NCBI GenBank assembly: GCA_944390745.1
Contig: CALXQK010000004.1
Span: forward strand, 1-64,000
Source: an uncultured Duodenibacillus sp.
GTDB taxonomy: Bacteria > Pseudomonadota > Gammaproteobacteria > Burkholderiales > Burkholderiaceae_F
Length of the DNA: 64,000 nucleotides
Reading direction: 5' to 3'
The position numbers and the translations under genes are program-made. Below, one piece after another: positions 45,726-54,389 of this stretch. Positions within the stretch are counted from its first letter, which is position 1. Each line of letters begins with the position of its first letter. The notes under the pieces are model-generated. The model ran no database searches. It saw only the letters and a list, made by a program, of their open reading frames with translations, and was not told the origin of the DNA.

Positions 45726-48263
45726 CTACGAGGCCGCCTTTGCAGTTGTGCGGCGCGTCGTTTTCCGCGCCCCGGCGCCTGCCGGGGCAGCCTTTGCAGC
45801 CGGGGTCTGCGCCTCGGCGCGCGGCTGGAACTCAAAGCCGATCTTGCCCGTCTTCTTGTCGAGCACCAGATAGGCCTTGAACTTGCGGTGACTGCGGTTG
45901 GAGACAAAGCCCGTCAGCAGATCAGAGCGTCCCTCGGTGAGGATTTTTTCAAGCTGCGCGCGGTCCACGGGCTGCTGCAGGATCGTGCGTCCGCAGCGGA
46001 AGTCGCAGCTGCGCGTGCCGCGCGTGTGCTCGCACAGGTAGCTTGTCGGCCCCTCGAGCACGCGGCCGCCGCACTTGGGACACACGCCCACGACCGGGAA
46101 CTGGCTCACGTCCTCGTCCTGCGCCTCGCCGTTCTTGTCGCCGAAGTCAAACTCCAGCTTGAAGTCGTCGTTGATCTTGAGCGCGGCCGAAAACGGGCGT
46201 CCCGTCTTGCTGATGAAGCCGTCGCGCATGTCGAGGCGGCCGTTGCGCAGCAGCTCCTCGACCTCGGAAACCTCAAACGTGCGGCCCGCCGGATGCTTGG
46301 GCAGGCTGAAGTCGCACCCCTCGCGGGTGCAGGCGTAGCGGCGGTAGTTCTCCACCACCTCGCCGCCGCACTTGGGGCAGCGGTTCTTGAGGTGCGCCGG
46401 GTGCTCGATCGGCACCGTGGTGTTGCCGTAGCTTCGGGCCGCATCGACGATGTGCGTGGTCATGTCGCGGATTTCGCGCATGAAGTCCTCGCGCGTGAGC
46501 TTGCCCTTCTCGATCTGGCTGAGCTTGTACTCCCACTCGCCCGTGAGCTTGGGATCGGACAGGGCCTGGATGCCCAGCCCCGAGATGAGCGCAAAGAGCT
46601 GCTTGGCCTTGGAGGTGGGGCGCAGCTCGCGCCCTTCGCGCATCATGTAGTGCTGGTCGATCAGGTTTTCGATGATGGCCGCGCGCGTGGCAGGCGTTCC
46701 GAGCCCCTTTTCGGCCATCGCATCGCGCAGCTCCTCGTCGTCGACAAGCTTGCCCGCGCCCTCCATCGCCGACAGAAGCGTCGCCTCGGTGTAGCGCACC
46801 GGCGGCTTGGTCTGCTGCTTGAAGGCGGCAATGTCGGCGACGTCGGCCGCTGCGGCGCCGTCGAGCGCCACGAGCGTATCCCCGCCGCCCGAGGTCGGCG
46901 TGCGCCCGTAGATCTCGAGCCACCCCGGCTCGACAAGAACCTTGCCCTCGGTCTTGAAGTGGTCCTCACCCACGCGCGAGATGCGCGTCGTGACGTCGTA
47001 CTGCGCAGCCGGATAAAAGACGGCCATGAAGCGGCGCACGACGAGGTCGTAGACCTTCTGCTCGGCCTCGCTCAAGGGGCCCTTGGGCGGCTGCAGCGTC
47101 GGGATGATGGCAAAGTGATCGCTGATGCGCGTGTTGTCGAAAATGCGCCGGTTGGGCTTCACCCAGCCTTGCTCGAGAATCCTTCCGGCAAAGGGCGCGT
47201 AGGCCGCCGACTCCCTGAGCATGTCGAGCGTCTGGGTGACAGTGCCTGGATAATCCTCGGGCAGGGCGCGCGAATCGGTTCTCGGATAGGTGAGCACCTT
47301 GTGCTTTTCGTAGAGCGCCTGCGCAATGGCAAGCGTCGTCTTGGCCGAGAAGCCGAACTTGTTGTTGGCCTCGCGCTGCAGGCTCGTGAGGTCAAAGAGC
47401 TGCGGGGAGAGCTGCGTCGTGCGCTTGCTCGTCTCGCTCACCTCGGCAGTCCTGCCCCGGCACCGCTCAATGACGGCCTGCGCCTTGTCGCCGTCAAAGA
47501 TCCGCTCGGCCTTGCGCTCGGGGTGCGCGGCATCCTTCCTGAAGGCCGGATCAAACCAGCGTCCCTCGTACTCGCCCGAGGCAAGGGCAAAGCGCGCCTT
47601 CACCTCCCAGTAGTCCTGCGGCTTGAAGGCGTTGATTTCGTTCTCGCGGCGCACGACGATGGCCAGCGTCGGCGTCTGCACGCGCCCGACGGTGGTCAGG
47701 AAAAAGCCCCCGTCGAGGCTGTTGAAGGCGGTCATGGCGCGGGTGCCGTTGATGCCCACCAGCCAGTCGGCCTCCGAGCGGCTCTTGGCGGCCGCCGCGA
47801 GCGTCTGCATCTCCTCGTCCGAGCGCAGATGCGCGAAGGCCTCGCGGATCGCCGCGGGCGTCATCGACTGCAGCCACAGGCGCTTGATGGGCTGCCGGGC
47901 CTTGGTCGCCTGCATGATGTAGCGAAAGATCAGCTCCCCCTCGCGTCCCGCGTCGCAGGCGTTGATGATTTCGCCGATGTCCTTGCGGCGGATGAGCTTG
48001 GCGAGGTTCTTGAGCTTTTCGCTGCTTTTGGCGATGGGCTTGAGATCAAACGTGGGCGGCAGAACCGGAAGGTGCGCAAAGGTCCACTTCCCGCGCTTGA
48101 CTTCATACTTTTCGGGGCAGGCAAGCTCGAGCAGATGGCCGAGCGCGTTGGCAACGACGTACCTCTCGCCCTCATAGTAGTCGCCGGTCTTCTTCATGCC
48201 GCCCAGAACCCGGGCAATGTCGGTGGCAACCGAAGGCTTCTCGGCGATGATCAAGGTCTTCAT
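45726..48263 (-). CDS. topB: DNA topoisomerase III
   Basis: An 845-residue type IA topoisomerase that decatenates and relaxes DNA. The Toprim start MKTLIIAEKPSVATDIARVLGG, the DAGREGELI acidic motif, QTPTLAIVVRRE and the active-site tyrosine in VLTYPRTDSRALP are present. After about residue 600 come zinc-finger and Topo_C repeats (CPKCGGEVVENYRRYACTRE, CPKCGGRVLEGPTSYLCE) and a Lys/Ala-rich tail, making it about 190 residues longer than E. coli TopB, as in other Betaproteobacteria. The start at 48263 follows the family. dprA lies upstream on the same strand. Confidence 0.96.
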   Translation of the reverse strand: MKTLIIAEKPSVATDIARVLGGMKKTGDYYEGERYVVANALGHLLELACPEKYEVKRGKWTFAHLPVLPPTFDLKPIAKSSEKLKNLAKLIRRKDIGEIINACDAGREGELIFRYIMQATKARQPIKRLWLQSMTPAAIREAFAHLRSDEEMQTLAAAAKSRSEADWLVGINGTRAMTAFNSLDGGFFLTTVGRVQTPTLAIVVRRENEINAFKPQDYWEVKARFALASGEYEGRWFDPAFRKDAAHPERKAERIFDGDKAQAVIERCRGRTAEVSETSKRTTQLSPQLFDLTSLQREANNKFGFSAKTTLAIAQALYEKHKVLTYPRTDSRALPEDYPGTVTQTLDMLRESAAYAPFAGRILEQGWVKPNRRIFDNTRISDHFAIIPTLQPPKGPLSEAEQKVYDLVVRRFMAVFYPAAQYDVTTRISRVGEDHFKTEGKVLVEPGWLEIYGRTPTSGGGDTLVALDGAAAADVADIAAFKQQTKPPVRYTEATLLSAMEGAGKLVDDEELRDAMAEKGLGTPATRAAIIENLIDQHYMMREGRELRPTSKAKQLFALISGLGIQALSDPKLTGEWEYKLSQIEKGKLTREDFMREIRDMTTHIVDAARSYGNTTVPIEHPAHLKNRCPKCGGEVVENYRRYACTREGCDFSLPKHPAGRTFEVSEVEELLRNGRLDMRDGFISKTGRPFSAALKINDDFKLEFDFGDKNGEAQDEDVSQFPVVGVCPKCGGRVLEGPTSYLCEHTRGTRSCDFRCGRTILQQPVDRAQLEKILTEGRSDLLTGFVSNRSHRKFKAYLVLDKKTGKIGFEFQPRAEAQTPAAKAAPAGAGARKTTRRTTAKAAS

Positions 48264-48545
48264 TTGTTTTTGTTCTGGTGGTTTCGCAATGGATGGTCTG
48301 CCGCGCGGCAGGGTGCGGCAAGGCGAGGCAGGGCGCACGCCCGAAGCTTGCGCGGTGCGTGCGCCCCTCTTTTTTTCAGCATAGCCGCCCGCCCCGGCCT
48401 TTGACAAGGAGGCCCCGTGACAAGGACGGCCGGGCCTTCATCGGCCAGCCGCGAAAGCATGGGAAGGCGCAGGCTGCGGGGAATTTTCTGCCCGCCTCAT
48501 TTCGGGCGGCATTCTATCCGCAAGGCCGTCGTCGTGCGGCGCCGC

Positions 48546-49448
48546 CTAGTCGGCGTCGTCAAGCCCCAGGTCCGCTGCAGACTCAACAAGCCCCGCGCCC
48601 TCGCGCAGCAGCTTGTGGCAGCCCTTGTAGAGCGGATTGTGAATCGAGCCCGGAACGGCAAAGACGTCGCGCCCGGACTCGGCCGCCCCGCGGGCAAGGC
48701 GCACGGCCGGGGAGCCCGCCTCGGCCTGCACCACGAAAAGCATCCGGCTCAGTCCAAGCGCCACCGCACGGGCCTGCTCCTCATGCTCCGGTGCATAACC
48801 CGTCCCGGGGACAAGGCTTGAGACCAGAAGCCCGCAGCGCCCCGCGGCGCGAAACGCCTCGCTGCGGGATGCCGGATAAATCCGGTCGGGGCCCGTGGCC
48901 TGCACCACGACGATGCCCCGGAAGCCCCCGGCTACCGCATGCGCCGCCTCCTCGAGCACGGCCCCGGCGGCCTCGGCCTCCACGCCGTCGTCAAGTCTCG
49001 AGACGAGCACGGCGCGCCGGGCGACGGCCGCCGCAAAGTCCCGGGCGTTGGCGCGTCCCTCGGCATCGGGCGTCCTCGTGCCGGTCAGATACACGGCCTT
49101 GCGCCCGAGAAGAGCGCGGTTTCCCCGAAGGCACAGAACGCCCGGCGGCCGCGAAAGACTCAAAAGCCCCCTCGGATAGTCGTCATCCGAGAGCGTCGCC
49201 ACGCCGGCGGCGGGGTCGGACTCAAGCCAGGCGCAAAGCGCCTCGCACTCGCGCGCCCTGTCGTCAGAAAAAAGCGCGCGCGATGCGTCTGCCCCGACCA
49301 GGGCCGCCACTTCCCGCCGCCCGGCACGTACAATTTCGCCGAACGATCCGTAGACCTCCATCAGACGTCCGAGCCCCCGGGCTCCGAGAGCGCCTGCGCA
49401 CAGCATCAGCTGCAGCCAGTCGACATCTTCCTGCGATTTGATTTGCAC
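48546..49448 (-). CDS. dprA: DNA-processing protein DprA (divergent)
   Basis: About 300 residues. The C-terminal half has clear DprA features (SSLVPGTGYAPEH, GRDVFAVPGSIHNPLYKGCHKLLREGA), and the protein would load RecA on incoming single-stranded DNA. The Rossmann core is unusual: the normal SGLARGIDxxAH reads SRLDDGVEAEAAG, and RRNRIIAGLS reads EEQARAVALGLS. The usual GxGLDxxYP reads VQATGPDRIYP. The GTG at 49448 (VQIKSQEDVDWLQL) has GGGAG 11 bases upstream; an ATG at 49508 is an alternative. Divergent from def, as in many Betaproteobacteria. Confidence 0.82.
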   Translation of the reverse strand: MQIKSQEDVDWLQLMLCAGALGARGLGRLMEVYGSFGEIVRAGRREVAALVGADASRALFSDDRARECEALCAWLESDPAAGVATLSDDDYPRGLLSLSRPPGVLCLRGNRALLGRKAVYLTGTRTPDAEGRANARDFAAAVARRAVLVSRLDDGVEAEAAGAVLEEAAHAVAGGFRGIVVVQATGPDRIYPASRSEAFRAAGRCGLLVSSLVPGTGYAPEHEEQARAVALGLSRMLFVVQAEAGSPAVRLARGAAESGRDVFAVPGSIHNPLYKGCHKLLREGAGLVESAADLGLDDAD

Positions 49449-49638
49449 CTTGCGCCGGACTCCCTGAAACTTCCGCCGCACGCATGCGCGCACCTGCGCA
49501 TGCCGCATCCTTCAAGCGGGCGGCCCCGTCTGAAACCGGCGGTCTTTCGATTCCTGATGCCCGTATTGTATTGAGAGCCGCCTGCGGACTCCCCGTTTGC
49601 GAAGGGGAGATGCGCGGCTTTCATGGAGGAACCCTGCC

Positions 49639-50175
49639 GTGGCCCTGCTGCCCATTGTCCAGTATCCCGACCCGCGCCTTGCCAAGAAGGCCGAACCCGT
49701 CGCCGTGTTTGACGACAAGCTTGCCGGCCTGGCCGCCGACATGGCCGAAACCATGTACGCCGCGCCCGGCGTTGGTCTTGCCGCACCCCAGGTGGGCGAG
49801 CTGATCCGCATGGTGGTGATCGACATCTCCGAGGAAAAAAACGCCCTGCTCGTGCTTGTCAACCCCGAGGTGGAGGCCGCCTCCGAGGAGATCGTCGAAT
49901 GCGAGGAGGGCTGTCTGTCGCTGCCCGGGCTCTATGAAAAGGTCAAGCGCCCGGCGCACGTCAGGGTGAAATATCAGGATCTGCAGGGAGCTTCGCATGA
50001 GCTCGAGTGCGACGAACTGATGAGCGTGTGCGTGCAGCACGAGATCGATCATCTCGACGGCGTGGTCTTCATCGACCACCTGAGCCTTTTCAAGAAGCAG
50101 CGCGCCGCCGCACGACTGGCCAAGATGCGCAAGGAGAAGGCGCGCGCGGCCAAGCGCAGGGAGCAGGACGCCTGA
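49639..50175 (+). CDS. def: Peptide deformylase
   Basis: A 178-residue Fe/Zn enzyme that removes formyl groups from new proteins. The three motifs GVGLAAPQVG, EGCLSLPG and QHEIDHLDG are intact. A GTG start at 49639 is chosen because GGAGGA lies 8 bases upstream and the product begins with the family ALLPIVQYPDPRL; a longer frame upstream has no ribosome site. The C-terminus is a Lys/Arg/Ala-rich helix. fmt, its usual operon partner, lies on the same strand but an inverted hydrolase gene separates them. Confidence 0.96.
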   Translation: MALLPIVQYPDPRLAKKAEPVAVFDDKLAGLAADMAETMYAAPGVGLAAPQVGELIRMVVIDISEEKNALLVLVNPEVEAASEEIVECEEGCLSLPGLYEKVKRPAHVRVKYQDLQGASHELECDELMSVCVQHEIDHLDGVVFIDHLSLFKKQRAAARLAKMRKEKARAAKRREQDA

Positions 50176-50178
50176 GCG

Positions 50179-50210
50179 CAGCTGCGCGCCCCTAGCGCAG
50201 CGCGCAGCTG
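50179..50210. terminator. Convergent hairpin between def and a hydrolase gene
   Basis: CAGCTGCGCGC (50179-50189) and GCGCGCAGCTG (50200-50210) are perfect 11-bp arms around a 10-base loop that includes the stop of the hydrolase gene. No T-run follows, so it is either a weak terminator or an mRNA 3' end stabiliser. Confidence 0.5.
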
Positions 50211-51082
50211 TAGCAGTGCGCGGCAATGGCCTCGGTGATCTCGTCGAGGTGCTCCTCGGGCAGGTCATGCCCCATGCCCTCGACCTCGAGCATCTTTGCG
50301 CCCTCGATGCACCCGGCGATCTCGCGGCCGGCGCGCAGCGGCAGCAGCGGGTCGGCCGTTCCGTGAATGACAAGCGTCGGCGTCACCAGCTGGCGCAGCT
50401 GGGCGCGCCTGTCGCCGCTGGCAAAGATCGCCATCAGCTGCCGCGACCGGCATTCCTCGGTAATGCCGTTGGCGAGCGTCTCGCGAATGATCCCCATGTA
50501 GAACGCGTCGTCGTAGACCGCGCCGGGCGTGCCGATCACGCCCATGACATCGCGGTAGTACTTCAGCAGCGCCGCCTCGCCGCTGCCCTCGGGGTGCTTC
50601 TGCAGCAGCGCCCGGACGGCCGAAAGATTCCCAAGCCCCGTGCGGGGATTGCCGGTTGCCGTGGAGATGCAGGTCAGCGACAGCGTGCGGTGCGGCGCAC
50701 GGGCGGCAAAGACCTGGGCGATCATGCCTCCGAGCGAGTCGCCCGCAATGTGCGCGCGCTTCAGTCCCAGGGCGTTCATCAGCTCCTCAACGTCGCGCGC
50801 CATGTCCTCAAGCCGATACTGCGCGGTGACGGTGCCGCCCATGACGTAGCGCACGACGCTTGTCAGCAGCCTTGCCATGGAGACATGCTCGGTATACACG
50901 GGGCTCGCGCCGCTGTCCCTGTTGTCCGGGGCGATCAGATAAAGCCCCTTTTGCACGAGGCGCTCGAGAAACCCGCGCGGCCAGCCCGCCGCCGGGAGGC
51001 CGAGCCCCATGAGAAGAATCAGGGGCGGCATGCTGGGGTCGCCATAGGTGTGATAGCTCAACAAGCCGCGATCGGATGCCAT
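50192..51082 (-). CDS. Alpha/beta hydrolase
   Basis: A 296-residue alpha/beta-hydrolase fold protein. The nucleophile elbow is GDSLGG, the acid is in HGTADPLLP and the histidine in GMGHDLP; the oxyanion strand LILLMGLGLPAAGW and the PDNRDSGAS loop fit the esterase/epoxide-hydrolase-like group. The substrate is unknown. ATG 51082 (MASDRGLLSYHTYGD) was chosen from family length. It sits inverted between def and fmt, which are adjacent in most relatives, suggesting a local insertion. Confidence 0.85.
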   Translation of the reverse strand: MASDRGLLSYHTYGDPSMPPLILLMGLGLPAAGWPRGFLERLVQKGLYLIAPDNRDSGASPVYTEHVSMARLLTSVVRYVMGGTVTAQYRLEDMARDVEELMNALGLKRAHIAGDSLGGMIAQVFAARAPHRTLSLTCISTATGNPRTGLGNLSAVRALLQKHPEGSGEAALLKYYRDVMGVIGTPGAVYDDAFYMGIIRETLANGITEECRSRQLMAIFASGDRRAQLRQLVTPTLVIHGTADPLLPLRAGREIAGCIEGAKMLEVEGMGHDLPEEHLDEITEAIAAHCYSCALR

Positions 51083-51345
51083 AGTTCTGTCTCTGAGACT
51101 TTGCCGCCGGAGCGCCGTCCGTCGGCGGGGGTTGAAAAAAATCTGCGGGCAGGCCGCGCAGCAGGACGGGCCTCTCCCTGTGCGCGCATGCACCCGTGAT
51201 GATACGGCCGAAATGCGCGTGCGGACACGCCGGCGGCGAACTCGCCCCGGGTCCCGGACCGCTAGAATCTCACCGGCGCAGCGCCCTTTGTGCGGCGCCC
51301 CTTCCCCTTTGCCTCCCCTTCAACCCTTTTGCAGGACACTTCACC

Positions 51346-52326
51346 ATGCGCATTGCCTTTGCCGGCACCCCGCCCTTTGCCGCCGCCGCGCTCAAGGCCC
51401 TGATCGAGGCCGGGCACGACGTCGCCCTGGTTCTCACGCAGCCGGACCGTCCGAGCGGCCGCGGCATGAAGCTCAAGCCCTCGGCCGTCAAGGAGCTCGC
51501 CCTCGCGCACGGCCTCAAGGTGATCACGCCCGTCACGCTCTCGGTCAAAAAGAACCCCGAGGAGGCGCTGCCCGCGCTTGAAATGCTTGAAGGCTGCGGC
51601 GCCGAGGTGCTCGTCGTCGCCGCCTACGGCCTGATTCTTCCGCAGCGCGCGCTTGACGCCGCGCACGGCATCGGGCGGCAGGGAGACATTCGCAGCATGA
51701 ACATCCATGCCTCGCTGCTGCCGCGCTGGCGCGGCGCAGCGCCCATCCAGCGCGCCATCATGGCCGGCGACGCCGCCACCGGCGTCACCCTCATGAAGAT
51801 GGAGGCGGGGCTTGACACCGGCCCCATGATTCTCAAGGCCGCCACCGACATCACGCCCGAGGACACCGCGGCCTCGCTCACCGAGCGGCTTGCGCAGATC
51901 GGCGCGGACATTGCCGTACGTGCGCTCGCCGAGCCCGGGGCGCTTGTCTGCACGCCGCAGCCCGGCGAGGGCGTCACCTACGCCGAAAAAATCTCCAAGA
52001 GCGAAAGCCCCGTCGACTGGACGCTCTCGGCCGTGGAGATCGACCGCCGCCTGCGCGCATTCACGCCCTTTCCCTACATGACGAGCGCATTCAGGGGCGA
52101 GACCTTCAAGCTGCGCGCCGCACGCCCCGTCGAGCGAGCCGCAGGCAGCGAGAACGCCCGTCCCGGAGAGGTGCTCTGCGCAAAGGGGCGCCTTGTCGTC
52201 GCCTGCGGCTCGGGAGCGCTTGAAATTACGCGGCTTCAGAAGGCCGGAAAGCCCGAGATGCCCGCCGCCTCATTCCTGCAGAGCTTTGCGCTGCAGCCGG
52301 GCGACGTGCTTGAGACCGCTGCCTGA
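51346..52326 (+). CDS. fmt: Methionyl-tRNA formyltransferase
   Basis: A 326-residue enzyme that formylates initiator Met-tRNA with 10-formyl-THF. MRIAFAGTPPFAAAALKAL, the active-site NIHASLLPRWRGAAPIQ with catalytic Asn/His/Asp context, and the C-terminal OB-fold (PGEVLCAKGRLVVACGSGALEI) are seen. ATG 51346 fits the family start; a longer frame upstream is not supported. TAGAAT at 51263-51268 is a likely -10. rsmB follows 53 bases later, beginning a run of genes seen in other Betaproteobacteria. Confidence 0.96.
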   Translation: MRIAFAGTPPFAAAALKALIEAGHDVALVLTQPDRPSGRGMKLKPSAVKELALAHGLKVITPVTLSVKKNPEEALPALEMLEGCGAEVLVVAAYGLILPQRALDAAHGIGRQGDIRSMNIHASLLPRWRGAAPIQRAIMAGDAATGVTLMKMEAGLDTGPMILKAATDITPEDTAASLTERLAQIGADIAVRALAEPGALVCTPQPGEGVTYAEKISKSESPVDWTLSAVEIDRRLRAFTPFPYMTSAFRGETFKLRAARPVERAAGSENARPGEVLCAKGRLVVACGSGALEITRLQKAGKPEMPAASFLQSFALQPGDVLETAA

Positions 52327-52379
52327 AGCCCGCCGACGTCCGGCTGATTCTCCTTTGTTTGCCCGCTTTCTTCACTTCC

Positions 52380-53756
52380 ATGCAGGGAATGTCGTCCAAA
52401 ACCTCCGCATCCTTGTCGCGCGCCGTCATCCTTGCCGCCCGCGCCCGCTGCGCCATGAGCGAGGGCGCCTCGCTTGAAAAGGCGCTTGAGGCGGCCTGCC
52501 GCGGCGCCGGCGCCGCCGAGCGCGCCGCGGCCCAGGCGCTGCTTTACGGCGCCACGCGCCGGCACATGCTCGTGCAGTTCATCCTCGGACGACTCGTCGA
52601 CCGCGCTCCCGAGGCCATGGTGCGCTTCATCGTGCTCGTGGCGCTCTCCGAACTCATCGAGACGCCCGAGAAGTCCTACGTCATCTGCAACGAGGCCGTC
52701 AAGGCCGTCAAGACGGTCAACCCGCGGGCCGCGGGCTTTGCCAACGCCATCGTCCGGCGCTTCCTGCGCGAGCGCGAGACCCTGCTTGCCGCGGCGCTGC
52801 GCCGCGACGAGGTGCGCCTCAACGCGCCCTCGTGGTGGATTGCGAAGCTGCGCGCCGATCTCGGCCGCGAGGAGGCCGACGCGATGCTTGCGCTCGCGCA
52901 GCAGCGCCCGCCGCTGACGGTCCGCGTCAACCGCAGAAGGACCACGGTCGGGGACTGGTGCGCGGCCGCCCGCGAGGCGGGGCTGCGCACGGCGCCCCTT
53001 GGCGACTTCCCCGGCGCGCTGACGCCCGAGGCGGTTCAGGTGCTCGATCCCGTGCCGGTGGAGGCGCTCGCGGGCTTTGGCGAAGGACTCGTGAGCGTGC
53101 AGGACGCAGGCGCGCAGCTTGCGGCGCACTTTCTTGCCCCCCGGGCCGGGGAGCGCATCCTTGACGCCTGCGCCGCCCCGGGCGGAAAGACGGCGCACCT
53201 TCTGGAGCTGGCAGACTGCCGCGTCACGGCCCTGGAAATCGATCCCGTGCGCACCAGGCGCATTCATGAGAACCTGCGGCGCCTCGGTCTGCAGGCCGAG
53301 GTCTTCACGGCCGACGCGGGCGACGCCGCGCAGCAGCCGCGCTGGTGCCGGGAAGCCTTTGACGCCGTGCTGCTTGACGCCCCCTGCACGGCCAGCGGCA
53401 TCGTGCGCCGCCACCCCGACGTGGTCTTCTCGAGAAGGCCCTCGGACATCGCCTCGCTTGCATTACAACAGAATCAACTTTTGGAGACGCTCTGGCCCCT
53501 CGTAAAGTTTGGCGGAAGGCTGCTCTATGTCGTATGCTCGGTGTTTAAGGAAGAAGGACAGGCGCAGATCGAGGCGTTCCTTTCACGTCATCCGGAGGCC
53601 GGGCTCAAGGCTCTGTGCGCCGGCGGCCCGGAAATGGCAACGCTTGCCGCACGGCAGGACGACGGCGTGCGCACGGCGGCGTCAATTGCCGGCATCGCGC
53701 GGGTGCATGACGGGTTTTTCTACGCAATGCTCTGCAAGCGTCCTTTGCGTCACTGA
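52380..53756 (+). CDS. rsmB: 16S rRNA m5C967 methyltransferase
   Basis: A 458-residue SAM-dependent RNA methyltransferase. The NusB-like N-terminal domain (SRAVILAARARCAMSEGASLEKAL) is followed by the catalytic domain with LDACAAPGGKTAHLL, the DAPCTASGIVRRHPD cysteine motif and the second cysteine in YVVCSVFKEEG. ATG 52380 was picked because an upstream frame begins only with TTG. The gene follows fmt and precedes a DUF4390 gene and ntrYX, a conserved order in the order Burkholderiales. Confidence 0.94.
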   Translation: MQGMSSKTSASLSRAVILAARARCAMSEGASLEKALEAACRGAGAAERAAAQALLYGATRRHMLVQFILGRLVDRAPEAMVRFIVLVALSELIETPEKSYVICNEAVKAVKTVNPRAAGFANAIVRRFLRERETLLAAALRRDEVRLNAPSWWIAKLRADLGREEADAMLALAQQRPPLTVRVNRRRTTVGDWCAAAREAGLRTAPLGDFPGALTPEAVQVLDPVPVEALAGFGEGLVSVQDAGAQLAAHFLAPRAGERILDACAAPGGKTAHLLELADCRVTALEIDPVRTRRIHENLRRLGLQAEVFTADAGDAAQQPRWCREAFDAVLLDAPCTASGIVRRHPDVVFSRRPSDIASLALQQNQLLETLWPLVKFGGRLLYVVCSVFKEEGQAQIEAFLSRHPEAGLKALCAGGPEMATLAARQDDGVRTAASIAGIARVHDGFFYAMLCKRPLRH

Positions 53757-53779
53757 CTGTCCGAGAAGCCTGCCCGACC

Positions 53780-54355
53780 ATGATTTCGCGCCGCACTTTC
53801 TGCACCGCCGCAGCCGCACTTCCGCTTGCGGCCTGGCCCTTTGCGGCCGCACGTGCCGAGAGCTCCGGCATCGAGCTGATGCAGGCGCGCGTGGACAACC
53901 GTCCGGACGGACTCTTTCTGAACGCTAGCTGGGAGTTTGATCTCGCCATCACCCTCATTGAGAGTCTGCGCCGCGGCATCGCCCTTTACTTTGTCTGCGA
54001 GGTGCAGCTGCAGAAAAAGCGCTGGTACTGGCTTGACAAGGATCTGGTGCACGCCGAGTTTGTGCAGCGCGTGAGCTTCAGCCCGCTGTCGCGCAACTAC
54101 CGCCTCTCCATCGGCGGCCTGTCGCAGAGCTTCGACTCCCTTGAGCAGGTCCTTCCCCTGGTGCGGCAGGTCCACGACTGGCGCATCTCCGGGCCGCTGC
54201 CCGGCGAGGACATCGAGGACTTCGAGGCCGAGGTGCGCATGCGGCTTGACGCCTCGCGCCTGCCCAAGCCCCTGCAGGTCACCATCGGAGGCAACTCCGA
54301 CTGGGACCTCGACAGCGACTGGATCCCGGTGCCGATTCACAACGCCTCCTCCTAG
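53780..54355 (+). CDS. DUF4390 exported protein
   Basis: A 191-residue protein with an N-terminal export signal (ISRRTFCTAAAALPLAAWPFAAARA, twin-arginine-like Arg4-Arg5). The rest matches the DUF4390 pattern: a strand-rich domain with WEFDLAITLIESLRRGIALYFVCEVQLQ and a conserved WRISGPLPGEDIEDFEAEVRMRLD. Function is unknown. It lies between rsmB and ntrY with 23- and 34-base gaps, so it is probably in the same transcript and may serve the NtrYX sensor. Confidence 0.85.
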   Translation: MISRRTFCTAAAALPLAAWPFAAARAESSGIELMQARVDNRPDGLFLNASWEFDLAITLIESLRRGIALYFVCEVQLQKKRWYWLDKDLVHAEFVQRVSFSPLSRNYRLSIGGLSQSFDSLEQVLPLVRQVHDWRISGPLPGEDIEDFEAEVRMRLDASRLPKPLQVTIGGNSDWDLDSDWIPVPIHNASS

Positions 54356-54389
54356 CACGAGCATGAACTTCTGAGAGGCCCCGCACATC

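Noticed and set aside
45675-48404. 909-codon plus-strand frame opposite topB
   Set aside because: Antisense shadow of topB: no motifs, biased composition, while the minus-strand frame is an intact topoisomerase.
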